Assembly (NCBI GenBank): GCA_035529895.1
Contig: DATKVV010000053.1
Coordinates: 1-64,000 of the forward strand
Direction of reading: 5' to 3'
Source: JAUWKC01 sp035529895
GTDB taxonomy: Bacteria > Planctomycetota > Phycisphaerae > Sedimentisphaerales > Anaerobacaceae
Length of the DNA: 64,000 nucleotides
Positions 51,467 through 59,519 of this stretch are shown here, one piece after another (the stretch's first letter is position 1; each line of letters begins with the position of its first letter). A program made the translations under genes and the position numbers. The notes below the pieces were generated by a model. That model saw nothing but the letters and a program-made list of their open reading frames with translations, did no database searches and was not told the DNA's origin.

Positions 51467-52027
51467 TTATCGGCCTTCTTTCTTTGCGCCGCGCCCGGCG
51501 AAAGCAAACAAGCTTCCTCCAATTATCAAACCTGCGGCTGTCGGCTCCGGTACGGGCCACTCGTAGTGGATTTTAGGCGGCTTCGGGCCTACACCCGAGC
51601 CCTTGGCGGCATACGTCGCGTAACGTTCATAGTTTGCGACCAGGCCGCCCCCGGGACCACCGGACGCCTGCCCTTCAGCAACCGCAGCCCCATACAGGAC
51701 TTGCTCAAATACCGCAATAACAATCTTCGGTGAATCAAGCGATACAGTGGTGCTGTTTTCGGTCGGGTCGCTTACATCGCCCAGCCAATACACAAATTGA
51801 TAGCCGGCCTTTGGAATCGCGGTCAAAACAACCGGTGCATTAGCGTCAAACCGGTGGACCCCCACGTCTGGGGTGGTCTTTCCGCCCTGGAAGGGCGTTT
51901 TCTGAAGCAAAAGCACAGAGCTGCTGGTTCGGCTGTACGCCGGCTGAAGCAAGCCAGGCGAAATAGCCACAATTGCTATTATCGCACCCCATACGCCGAA
52001 TGTCAGCCTATTGCCTTTCACTATCAC
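51467..52027 (-). CDS. PEP-CTERM exported protein with divergent InlB-type repeat
   Basis: 186 residues. Signal-like start GVWGAIIAIVAISPGLLQPAYS. A central segment GYQFVYWLGDVSDPTENSTTVSLDSP fits the bacterial divergent InlB B-repeat (G-x-x-F-x-x-W-x-G ... V ... D). The C-terminus is WPVPEPTAAGLIIGGSLFAF then AGRGAKKEGR, a PEP-CTERM anchor. GTG starts are possible at 52027 or 52021; AGGA lies upstream. It is a surface protein of unknown role. Confidence 0.75.
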   Translation of the reverse strand: MIVKGNRLTFGVWGAIIAIVAISPGLLQPAYSRTSSSVLLLQKTPFQGGKTTPDVGVHRFDANAPVVLTAIPKAGYQFVYWLGDVSDPTENSTTVSLDSPKIVIAVFEQVLYGAAVAEGQASGGPGGGLVANYERYATYAAKGSGVGPKPPKIHYEWPVPEPTAAGLIIGGSLFAFAGRGAKKEGR

Positions 52028-52154
52028 TCAGTCCTGAAAAAGAACTCCGGGACAAACAATGAAACCAGGGGCAAAACTATTTATCATTTGCCCTCGACAA
52101 ACAGGGTTCACTTCTGTTCCCTTTACCCCCAAAGCAAGAGTGCTTTCACTTGTT

Positions 52155-52191
52155 ACAGTCTGTTGGCGAAGTTGCTGTGCCAACAGACTGT
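52155..52191. terminator. Perfect 13-bp inverted repeat, terminator-like hairpin
   Basis: ACAGTCTGTTGGC and its complement flank an 11-nt loop. It sits just beyond the stop of the minus-strand gene at 52199-52741 and ahead of the next gene on that strand. There is no T-run on either side, so it may stop transcription only partly or protect the mRNA end. Confidence 0.5.
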
Positions 52192-52198
52192 CTAACCA

Positions 52199-52741
52199 CT
52201 AAAAACCCATAAGCCGGCCGCGCCAATCAGTACCACCAAGCCCGAGTCCAACATCCGTGCAGCCAAATCTTCCGTCGGAGATACATTGCCTGTATGTCAT
52301 GTATGGGTTAAAGGATATGGTTCTATGCCCGCCGCACGAGTACAAAAACACCGAATGTTCACTGGTGTCCGCTATGTCGGTCAAGAGCAGCTTTATGTCT
52401 TGGCCTGTCTCACCCGGCACACAGCGAAAGGCCGGACCCATACCGCGCCGAATCTGCTCAGTCCCAGCCGTCTCCGCGCAAGCACCGATACCTTCCCATA
52501 TTTCGCCCCAACAAGAACCGTCTGTCGCCGCAGAATCCTGATAAGGTATTTGGCCGGTGTTCAACAACGCCTCTAATGGCTCATCACAAATTTCGTATGC
52601 GTCACCGACGCTTGCCGCATCAATCGCCGGATTCCAGTTGTCGCAGCCTGTCGTGCCTACTGCCCCCGCGTGCGCATTTGCCGCAAGCAACCCCACAACA
52701 AGTAATAACTCAGCATACCTCAGTCTTGTTATATGCCTCAT
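52199..52741 (-). CDS. Exported Cys-containing protein, C-terminus possibly frameshifted
   Basis: 180 residues from an ATG with AAAGGAGG upstream. Signal peptide LRYAELLLVVGLLAANAHAGA. The mature part has several Cys (TTGCDNWNP, DGSCWGEIWEGIGACAE, YSCGGHRTISFNP) and no recognised domain. The last 30 codons look unnatural (FGCTDVGLGLGGTDWRGRLM), while the +1 frame reads PTEDLAARMLDSGLVVLIGA then AGLWVFSG-stop, a good membrane anchor ending at 52192. A frameshift, real or from sequencing, may have separated the two. Confidence 0.6.
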   Translation of the reverse strand: MRHITRLRYAELLLVVGLLAANAHAGAVGTTGCDNWNPAIDAASVGDAYEICDEPLEALLNTGQIPYQDSAATDGSCWGEIWEGIGACAETAGTEQIRRGMGPAFRCVPGETGQDIKLLLTDIADTSEHSVFLYSCGGHRTISFNPYMTYRQCISDGRFGCTDVGLGLGGTDWRGRLMGF

Positions 52742-52835
52742 TTTTTCTCTTACCTCCTTTCTGCCGTCAACAACCTGTTTTTTTGCCAAGAGTGTACATG
52801 GCCCTTGGTTTCACAGGGGTTTGTCCCCCTGTCCT

Positions 52836-53468
52836 TTAAACAGACGACCTTTTACGAGTAAGAGTCAGCAGCGCCCCTCCCAGGCCGAGCAGACACACTG
52901 TGGCCGGCTCCGGCACCGGCGTGGGCAAACCCTCTATAACCTGGCCGACGCTCCCTCCCTCTATTATGCCGAACCCGTCTGTCGGGGGATCCTCGCTGCC
53001 GAAAAGCAGTACGACCGAATTCCGCCCTTTCCCGACCACTCCCCCCGAAGAGGGCAGAAAAAGATAGACCGCGCTCTGCGCCGCCTGAGCATCAGGGGAA
53101 AAGTACGCCATAGATGGTTCGATGTTGTCGGTCCCCTCAGCGCTGTCCCAGCCAATAGCCCCGAGCTGAGCGCCCTCCAGGATCCCCACGCACAAACAAT
53201 CGATACAGACGTTGGAAATGTCGGAATTGCTGATCTGATACGTATAAGTGTACGTGCTGCCGGCCAGAACCTTTTCGGGCCCGTTGTTGTAAACGACGTA
53301 GTCAATCTGGCCGGTAAGTATCCGTCCCTCGGGGCCGTGGTATTCAAAATCCACGACGCCCGACCAGCCCGGCACTGGCTCGGTGACAATTAATGCGTTC
53401 ACCGGACTTGCAAACAAAGTTGCAAGCGCAACCAGAGCCGGAAACACCAATTTATTTGTGGATTTCAT
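52836..53468 (-). CDS. PEP-CTERM-sorted exported protein
   Basis: 210 residues from the ATG at 53468 with GGGGAG about 10 nt upstream. Signal MKSTNKLVFPALVALATLFASPVNA. Beta-rich body with VVDFEYHGPEGRILTGQIDY and ISNSDISNVCIDCLCVG. PEP-CTERM tail PTPVPEPATVCLLGLGGALL then TLTRKRSSV. The role is probably in biofilm or cell-surface matrix, as for other PEP-CTERM proteins; the substrate is unknown. Confidence 0.82.
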   Translation of the reverse strand: MKSTNKLVFPALVALATLFASPVNALIVTEPVPGWSGVVDFEYHGPEGRILTGQIDYVVYNNGPEKVLAGSTYTYTYQISNSDISNVCIDCLCVGILEGAQLGAIGWDSAEGTDNIEPSMAYFSPDAQAAQSAVYLFLPSSGGVVGKGRNSVVLLFGSEDPPTDGFGIIEGGSVGQVIEGLPTPVPEPATVCLLGLGGALLTLTRKRSSV

Positions 53469-54167
53469 TGTTTGTTTTCTCCCCTTCATAACAATCAGCC
53501 GTTTGATAAAGTTTTGTACGCACCTGTGTGTCTGAGTTCACAACCTGCGCCGGCGTTCCGTCTGGAATTTCCCCGTCCGTAGGATTTGTCCCCGCTTGTG
53601 GCAGTTCCCCTTCTGCGCCGACTGTGCATCTTGCAGATGCAGCTTATCTCAAACTCAAAATGGACCTGTACAGCCGCCGCTGCCCCTGAGTTCTCTCACG
53701 CCATTTTGTTAGTGTACATCCGCCGCCAAATTCCTATTGCGAAAATAAGAACCCGCTACACAGGAAAACCCAAAACCACTTGTCAATGAGTTTTCATACA
53801 CCCCCATAACCGATGATGTTATTAAAACAGATTAGACAGAAAACGTCAAGCTTTTTTTAAAAAAAATTTTCATATTTCTGCCGGGCGATTCGACAGCCGA
53901 CCGTCCGGTAATAACCCCCCTCAAGGGGCTGTGAAGGCCGTTTTGGCTCAATGAGTGCGTGAAAGGCTCTTGCCGCAGAAAATTATTCTTTTGGAAATTT
54001 TTGCGCTATCATTGGCAGACAGGTGCGAGGGTATCGGCAGAACGGGCGAAAATGGGGAACCGCGGCCGTCCGGCGACGATTCCTACAGCGACCGCGGATT
54101 TGGCTTTATTGATCTCAGCGCGCTGCAGAGCCCTGATTGGGCAGGCTGTAACGGCAGCCGGCACAAC
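53469..54167. other. 699-bp region without a supported gene
   Basis: It contains an AT-rich tract near 53850-53875 (a T-run then an A-run), short C/G-run hairpins near 53918-53930, and no convincing coding frame on either strand. Confidence 0.5.
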
Positions 54168-55394
54168 TCAGTTTTTCCTGCTTGCTTTTGCCTTTCTTAT
54201 CGGCCGTTGCTGCGCAAATCGGCTGATATTGCGAATCGCCTGGCGCAAACGCTGCTCGTTTTCCACCAGCGCCAAACGCATGAAGCCTTCGCCGTTCTCC
54301 CCAAATGCCCTGCCCGGAGCGATAGCGACCTCTGCGTGCTCCATAAGATCCATCGCGTAATCGATTGTACCCTTGCCTCTGAGGTGGTCTTCCGGGACTC
54401 TTGCCCATACGAACATGGAGGCTCGTGGTTTTTCTGCTTCCCAGCCGATTCTTTTCAGCCCGTCGCACACAACATCCCGCCTGGACTGGTACCTTTGGTT
54501 CTGCACGGCTATCTCATCGTTGCAGTGCCGCAAGGCGATAATCCCGGCTATCTGAACAGCCTGGAATATGCCGTAATCGTAGTAGCCTTTAACCGTCGCA
54601 AGATAGTCAAGCATATCCTTATTGCCTGCCGCAAACCCGACTCTAAAGCCTGCCATATTGTAGGGCTTGCTCAGCGTGGTGAATTCCACGCCTACGTCTT
54701 TGGCCCCTTTGACCGAAAGGAAGCTCGGCGCCTTGTAGCCGTCAAAACAGGTCTCCCCATAAGCAAAATCGTGAATGACCGCTATTCCGAATCGCCTGGC
54801 CAAATCCACGACCGGCTCGAAGAACCCTTCATCCACGGTCATTGCGGTCGGATTGTGAGGGTAATTGAGAATCAGCAGTTTCGGTCTGGGATAGAGGTGC
54901 TCACAAACCATCGCGATGGTATCTATGAACTTCTGGTCGTTACCCAAAGGAACCGTTATCACATTCGCCCCGGCCAAAGCCACACCGTAATTATGTATGG
55001 GAAAAGCCGGGTCCGGCACAACAGCGGTATCGCCGGGCCCCAGCATCGCCAGGCACATGTGGCTGAAGCCTTCCTTCGAGCCTATACACGCCAGTACCTC
55101 GGTTTCCGGGTCCAGCCTCACATTCCACAGCCGCTCGTATTTTTTCGCAATCTCAACTCGCAGGTTCTTGATGCCCTTTGATGCGCTGTAGCGGTGGTTG
55201 CGCGCGTCGCGGGCCGCTTCACAGAGCTTGTCAATCACAATCTGCGGCGCCCCGTCCGACGGATTGCCCATGCCCAAATCGATGATGTCCGCTCCCTGCT
55301 GGCGCTTGGCCAGTTTCAAAGCATTCAATCGCCCGAAAAGATAGGGCGGCAGACGCGTTATTCTCTGTGCCGGCTCGATCTTAAATTCGCTCAT
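54168..55394 (-). CDS. alaC: Alanine transaminase AlaC-type class I aminotransferase
   Basis: 408 residues matching E. coli AlaC (YfdZ) along its length: RITRLPPYLFGRLNALKLA, DIIDLGMGNPS, HRYSASKGIKNLRVEIAKKY, SKEGFSHMCLAMLGPGD, NYPHNPTA, and the PLP-lysine motif TLSKPYNMAGFRVGF with Lys243. It makes alanine from pyruvate and glutamate. The tail after residue 390 (FAQQRPIRKAKASRKN) is basic and not conserved. The start is ATG with a weak ribosome site. Confidence 0.92.
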   Translation of the reverse strand: MSEFKIEPAQRITRLPPYLFGRLNALKLAKRQQGADIIDLGMGNPSDGAPQIVIDKLCEAARDARNHRYSASKGIKNLRVEIAKKYERLWNVRLDPETEVLACIGSKEGFSHMCLAMLGPGDTAVVPDPAFPIHNYGVALAGANVITVPLGNDQKFIDTIAMVCEHLYPRPKLLILNYPHNPTAMTVDEGFFEPVVDLARRFGIAVIHDFAYGETCFDGYKAPSFLSVKGAKDVGVEFTTLSKPYNMAGFRVGFAAGNKDMLDYLATVKGYYDYGIFQAVQIAGIIALRHCNDEIAVQNQRYQSRRDVVCDGLKRIGWEAEKPRASMFVWARVPEDHLRGKGTIDYAMDLMEHAEVAIAPGRAFGENGEGFMRLALVENEQRLRQAIRNISRFAQQRPIRKAKASRKN

Positions 55395-55439
55395 ACCTTA
55401 TCCCACAACTCAAAAAACTTGTCTCTTACACAATCGGAC

Positions 55440-55467
55440 AGTCTATACCGAACGGATAAATTTTCAA
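55440..55467 (-). promoter_or_regulatory. Promoter of alaC
   Basis: On the minus strand TTGAAA, 16 bp, TAGACT, about 46 bp before the ATG. Confidence 0.42.
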
Positions 55468-55660
55468 ACCATTTTGTTCGCCGCCCGCCACTGCACACAA
55501 ACCGCACCAACCTGGTCCGCCCAACAGCGGTTTCTCACAACTCAACAAGGGCCATCGTTTGGAACGCAGCCAAGCCAAGTAAAAAACCTCCAACCCACCG
55601 CCGCATACGCAGTCTTCATTGCTCATGATACTTATAATTGCCGCCGAACCAAAGCAACCT

Positions 55661-55763
55661 CTATTTAGCCTGCGGTCTTACTGTAGGTTTCCACCTGACC
55701 GCAACCGGAAGCGAAGCAAACGTAGTCTATTTAGCCTGCGGTTTTACCGCAGGTTTCCACCTG
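55661..55763. repeat. Two 37-bp direct repeats, each a hairpin
   Basis: CTATTTAGCCTGCGGT... ends ...GGTTTCCACCTG in both copies, at 55661-55697 and 55727-55763 (66-bp period, five mismatches or fewer). The second copy folds perfectly as CCTGCGGT/ACCGCAGG with a TTT loop; the first has changes in the 3' arm. It may belong to a family of REP-like elements. Confidence 0.7.
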
Positions 55764-55914
55764 CCGTTTTGCAAAAAAAGTCCACGATGTTTCGCGTTCC
55801 CTAAACACCTATGAAAAAGGCTGTTACGTCACCCCAATAGAACCCTGGCCGGCCATACTCAAAAAATTCCAAAAAAAACTCAAATTTCTCTTGCACACAA
55901 TCCGACATTGTTGT

Positions 55915-55941
55915 AGAGTACTCTGTATAATGGAGTACTTT
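55915..55941 (+). promoter_or_regulatory. Candidate operator and -10 for the regulator operon
   Basis: A perfect palindrome AGAGTACTCT (55915-55924) and a related GGAGTACTTT (55932-55941) have centres 17 bp apart and flank a TATAAT (55926-55931). This layout fits binding by the winged-helix regulator encoded two genes downstream. The -35 is weak. Confidence 0.45.
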
Positions 55942-55972
55942 GCAAGAACTATTCTGGTCAAGGAGTTTCATT

Positions 55973-56557
55973 ATGGACGTGACAAAACAAGAAGCCGAAG
56001 CCACACTGGAGCAAATCCAGGCCCTTGCCAACCACACACGCAGGGCCATAGCCTCCAAATATACCAGCCCTCTGCTGATTCTGTGGGGATTGGTGTTTAC
56101 TGTTGCCTATCTGGGAACCCATTTCTTTGTGGCGCGGGCTTTCCATATATGGATGGTGCTTGATGCGATAGGCCTCATCGGCACGTTCTTTATCTGTTGG
56201 CAACAGTTGCGTTCGGCCAGCCCGATTAAGGTCTCGCCCGCCGAGAAGATGGGTTGGCGGATGTTCTGGTTTTGGACTTTGCTATTCGTCTATATTTTTA
56301 TCTGGCTCAACATAATGGCGCCGGTTAAAGCGGTGCAGATGAATGCATTTATGGTTACCGCCGTTATGTTCGCGTCGGTCGCAAAAGGTCTCTGGCTAAG
56401 GAGCTCCTTTATGGTCTGGTTTGGATTGGCCGTGACCGCCATCACCCTATTTGGTCTTTATTTAGTGCCTCGCACCTACTATTGCCTGTGGATGGCCGTC
56501 ATGGCCGGCGGCGCATTTTTGGCAAGTGGTCTCTACCTTCGCTTGCGTTGGAGGTAA
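55973..56557 (+). CDS. Multi-pass membrane protein cotranscribed with a regulator
   Basis: 194 residues from the ATG at 55973, with AAGGAG 7 nt upstream. A soluble helix of about 35 residues (VTKQEAEATLEQIQALANHTRR) is followed by five or six hydrophobic segments (LLILWGLVFTVAYLGTHFF, MFWFWTLLFVYIFIWLNIM, VWFGLAVTAITLFGLYLVP). No family is named with confidence. It overlaps nothing but ends 2 bp before the regulator gene, so the two are coupled. Confidence 0.68.
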   Translation: MDVTKQEAEATLEQIQALANHTRRAIASKYTSPLLILWGLVFTVAYLGTHFFVARAFHIWMVLDAIGLIGTFFICWQQLRSASPIKVSPAEKMGWRMFWFWTLLFVYIFIWLNIMAPVKAVQMNAFMVTAVMFASVAKGLWLRSSFMVWFGLAVTAITLFGLYLVPRTYYCLWMAVMAGGAFLASGLYLRLRWR

Positions 56558-56559
56558 TC

Positions 56560-56862
56560 ATGGCTCAGCTCGATAACATCATACATCAGCCGGTTCGACT
56601 GCAAATAATGTCGTCGCTTGTGGCCCTTGACCCGGGCGAGCAGGTCGATTTCGTCCACCTGCGCAAAATCCTGAACCTTACCGACGGCAACCTCGGCGCA
56701 CACCTGACCAGGCTCGAAGAGGCCGGTTACATCAAGATTGAAAAAACCTTCATCGCCCGAAAGCCGCGCACCTTTATCAGCGTCACGGGCAGGGGTCGCG
56801 ACGCGTTCGATGAGCATATTGTCGCACTGGAGAAAATAATCCAGGGCCGGACTAATCAATAA
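56560..56862 (+). CDS. Winged-helix transcriptional regulator (HTH_34/ArsR-MarR-like)
   Basis: 100 residues from the ATG at 56560 behind GGAGGTAATC. The sequence DNIIHQPVRLQIMSSLVALD, DFVHLRKILNLTDGNLGAHL, TRLEEAGYIKIEKTFIARKPRTFISVTGRGRDAFDEH is the single-winged-helix family (helix-turn-helix at about 33-55, wing at about 60-78). It probably represses its own operon through the palindromes upstream. The signal it senses is not evident; the flanking membrane proteins are the obvious targets. Confidence 0.88.
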   Translation: MAQLDNIIHQPVRLQIMSSLVALDPGEQVDFVHLRKILNLTDGNLGAHLTRLEEAGYIKIEKTFIARKPRTFISVTGRGRDAFDEHIVALEKIIQGRTNQ

Positions 56863-56885
56863 CGCTTCTATCGGAGTTCTGGACA

Positions 56886-57704
56886 ATGAGCGATCAAGTC
56901 TATCAGGCGGACAAGCTGGAGCGGATAACCAAAAGATGGTGGTTCTTTCTGCTGTTCGTATTGCTGCAGTTTGCTGCGCCCCCCTATGCATCTAAAGGTT
57001 ACAAGTTCCCCGATGAATGGGGACTAATAATATCCCAGGCCTTGAGCCGCGCCGTTATCTACTCCTATCCCGGCCTGTTTCCGCTATTCAAGATAATCCC
57101 TATCATCCTGCTAATTGGCATTATCATTTTCCACAATAAGCTCCGTCGAGTGTTCAGCATCTACGTCGCCTTCTCGTATTTGCTCTTTGCCTTCGGTCAA
57201 GGCATTGCCATAACTGAGAGATACGGTGTAGCGGTCTGCACTATCACCGTAATAATGTTCTCCATTGTAGCCGCTTTCTGGTTATGGGAAGCAGCGGTGG
57301 CAAGAAACGATTTCACGCGAAGAAAGTTACCTGTCTGGAGATACTGGGTTGTGCCTCCGGCGCTGCTCGCATTTTGGTACCCGCTTAATTGGCGTACCTT
57401 TCAGCCCGATTTCAACCCCCTTTATCTATTCACGAACGTGGCCGGCGTGACTTTCTGCATGATGACTCCCGTTTATGTGGGACTGCTCACCCTCTACTGG
57501 CCGAAAGTCAACACACCAACGTTGCGGGTGACCAGTCTTGTTGGGTTGATCGTCGGCTGCTACAATATGTCAAGCAATTTCATCATGAGGCCCGGCCAGC
57601 TCTGGTGGAACGGTGTCCTGCATCTTCCGTTGCTGGCCATATCTGTCTATGGGCTGATTCTTTCGCTGAAGAGAAACCGCACTTGGTCAAATCAGAAGAT
57701 TTGA
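56886..57704 (+). CDS. Multi-pass membrane protein, unknown function
   Basis: 272 residues with about eight hydrophobic helices (WWFFLLFVLLQFAAPPYASKG, IIPIILLIGIIIFHN, YLFTNVAGVTFCMMTPVYVG). GGAG lies upstream of the ATG, 23 bp after the regulator gene, so it is the third gene of the operon. It is not related in an obvious way to the first. Some short conserved-looking loops (NWRTFQPDFNPLY, RPGQLWWNGVLH) could help a family search. Confidence 0.68.
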   Translation: MSDQVYQADKLERITKRWWFFLLFVLLQFAAPPYASKGYKFPDEWGLIISQALSRAVIYSYPGLFPLFKIIPIILLIGIIIFHNKLRRVFSIYVAFSYLLFAFGQGIAITERYGVAVCTITVIMFSIVAAFWLWEAAVARNDFTRRKLPVWRYWVVPPALLAFWYPLNWRTFQPDFNPLYLFTNVAGVTFCMMTPVYVGLLTLYWPKVNTPTLRVTSLVGLIVGCYNMSSNFIMRPGQLWWNGVLHLPLLAISVYGLILSLKRNRTWSNQKI

Positions 57705-57752
57705 TATGTCGGTGCGTATTGGGGATGCCTCAGGGAACCTGTCTTCTCCGGC

Positions 57753-58607
57753 TCAGGGGGCGAACTTGTAGCTCAATAATTTGTAAACAAGTTTTGCCGC
57801 CAGGAAATCGGATGGCTTGCTGTTGTCATTGGGGCACAGCTCGACAACGTCAAACCCCACGACGTTTCTTTTCTCAAAGACGGTCCTCAACAGAGCCAAT
57901 ACATCATACCACAACAGGCCGCCAGGCTCGGGCGTGCCGGTCGCGGGCACTACCGACGGGTCGAAAACATCAAGGTCGATAGTGACATAAACCCTATCCG
58001 ACAGCCGGGCAATAACTTCGTCAATCCAGTCGGTGCTGCCGTAAATATCCTCCGCAAAAAAAATATTGTCTTTGTTGATAAACTCTTTCTCGCAAATATC
58101 CATGCTCCGTATGCCGACCTGAACAATTGGAGCAATCTCTCTGGCCCGGGCCATAACACAGGCATGATTATATTTCGAGCCGTCATACTCCTCCCTCAAA
58201 TCGCTGTGTGCATCGAGCTGCAGCACGCTGACGTCTTGATTGCTCTCACAGTGCGCCCGTATCGCGCCGATGCTCACCGAATGTTCGCCGCCCAAGACCA
58301 CGACAAATTTGCCCTGTTTGATATAATTCTCGACCCTGCCTCTTACCGCCTCGACCATTTCCTCCGGGGACAACTCCACAGGGAGGGCTTCGTCGGTGAA
58401 TATGCCTTTTTTATAAACTTCTGAATCCGTCTCTATGTCGTAGAGTTCCATGTTCGCCGAGGCCTCTATTATGGCGGCAGGACCCTTGTCCGCGCCTTTT
58501 AGCCATGTGCTGGTTCGGTCGTACGGAACCGGAACAATTACCACCTCAGCGCTGCTCAAGGCACAACAGCTTTCCGGAAGGTCCCCAAAATTGACTGTCT
58601 TACCCAT
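57753..58607 (-). CDS. speB: Agmatinase
   Basis: 284 residues of the ureohydrolase family. Mn-binding motifs are GGEHSVS, LDAHSDLREEYDGSKYNHA and TIDLDVFDPSVVPATGTPEPGGL, all complete. It converts agmatine to putrescine and urea. It lies 84 bp downstream of pdaD on the same strand, giving the two-step arginine to putrescine route. Confidence 0.94.
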   Translation of the reverse strand: MGKTVNFGDLPESCCALSSAEVVIVPVPYDRTSTWLKGADKGPAAIIEASANMELYDIETDSEVYKKGIFTDEALPVELSPEEMVEAVRGRVENYIKQGKFVVVLGGEHSVSIGAIRAHCESNQDVSVLQLDAHSDLREEYDGSKYNHACVMARAREIAPIVQVGIRSMDICEKEFINKDNIFFAEDIYGSTDWIDEVIARLSDRVYVTIDLDVFDPSVVPATGTPEPGGLLWYDVLALLRTVFEKRNVVGFDVVELCPNDNSKPSDFLAAKLVYKLLSYKFAP

Positions 58608-58691
58608 AGTGATTTGTGTTAAAGCGTATCGTCGCGGAACAAAGGCCGATTGAATGAATGGGACAGGACCGACTCATTTCAATCAACGTTT

Positions 58692-59243
58692 TCAGTCGAA
58701 CAGGAACATCGCGACGGCAACCGTCGTTGTCCACAGCCCCATCTTTCCCCGCCCGGTTTGCGTTATGTTAGACGTTCTAATGATAAGGCCGCTGGATTTG
58801 TAAACCTGCTCTTTTTCCGACCACGCCTTGTCCGGGTCAACTTCCAGCCCCAGCGTGGTCCCCAGCATCCCCGCCGCCAGGTCTTCAGCCAAATCCGCCG
58901 CTTCCTGATGGTTCATTCCATGGCCATGCACCTCGCTGAGGTAACCCCAGTTCTCGTTGCCCTTGGGAATGGCTATTCCTATCGAAGAGCCAACCAGTCT
59001 TCCATGTTCGCTCGTGTCGGCCCTGGCCAGTACACAGTAGCATATTTCACCTGGAATCAGTCTTTTGAGGCCTTTTTCCCGGCTGATGACTTTGCACCCG
59101 GGCGGAAGAATCGACGAGACCTGCACCAGGTTCTGCTGCGCCACGCCCGCCTTGCGCAGCGCCTGCTCAAAGGATTTCAACTGGTATTTGTGCTGACCGA
59201 TTCCTTTGGTGAGAAAAACGCTGCTCGGAACAAGACTCTCCAT
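58692..59243 (-). CDS. pdaD: Pyruvoyl-dependent arginine decarboxylase
   Basis: 183 residues. The self-cleavage site is VSSILPPGC, with the bond between Ser43 and Ser44; Ser44 becomes the pyruvoyl group. Other conserved parts are GEICYCVLARADTSEHGRLVGSSIGIA and WGYLSEVHGHGM. It makes agmatine from arginine. GGAGG lies 5 nt before the ATG. This enzyme type is typical of archaea and scattered bacteria including planctomycetes and chlamydiae. Confidence 0.93.
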   Translation of the reverse strand: MESLVPSSVFLTKGIGQHKYQLKSFEQALRKAGVAQQNLVQVSSILPPGCKVISREKGLKRLIPGEICYCVLARADTSEHGRLVGSSIGIAIPKGNENWGYLSEVHGHGMNHQEAADLAEDLAAGMLGTTLGLEVDPDKAWSEKEQVYKSSGLIIRTSNITQTGRGKMGLWTTTVAVAMFLFD

Positions 59244-59402
59244 CTCAGCCTCCGACAGATTGGATTAATTCCTTTTGTAACTCCGATTATGTGAATCACT
59301 TTTTTCGGCGCTATCCAAATATCGCGGCGCCCTGCAGCCGGTTTGCTCACGGCAAACCCAGGTAAAATTGCTTCCCAAGACCGAACTCAATTAAAAGCAT
59401 AA

Positions 59403-59430
59403 ATTATACGTTAGGTCCGCCATGTAACAA
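59403..59430 (-). promoter_or_regulatory. Promoter of pdaD-speB
   Basis: On the minus strand TTGTTA, 16 bp, TATAAT. The leader would be about 155 nt. Confidence 0.5.
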
Positions 59431-59519
59431 TAAAATTTTTTCAAAAAGTTCCAGCTTGTCTGTTCGCGCAAACTCCCCAGCGCCGGCGTTCACCCGAACA
59501 GCCATCAATTACCATTCGG

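Noticed and set aside
53955..55181. Long plus-strand frame of about 408 codons
   Set aside because: It lies antisense to alaC, which has clear family similarity; the antisense frame is open only because of base composition.
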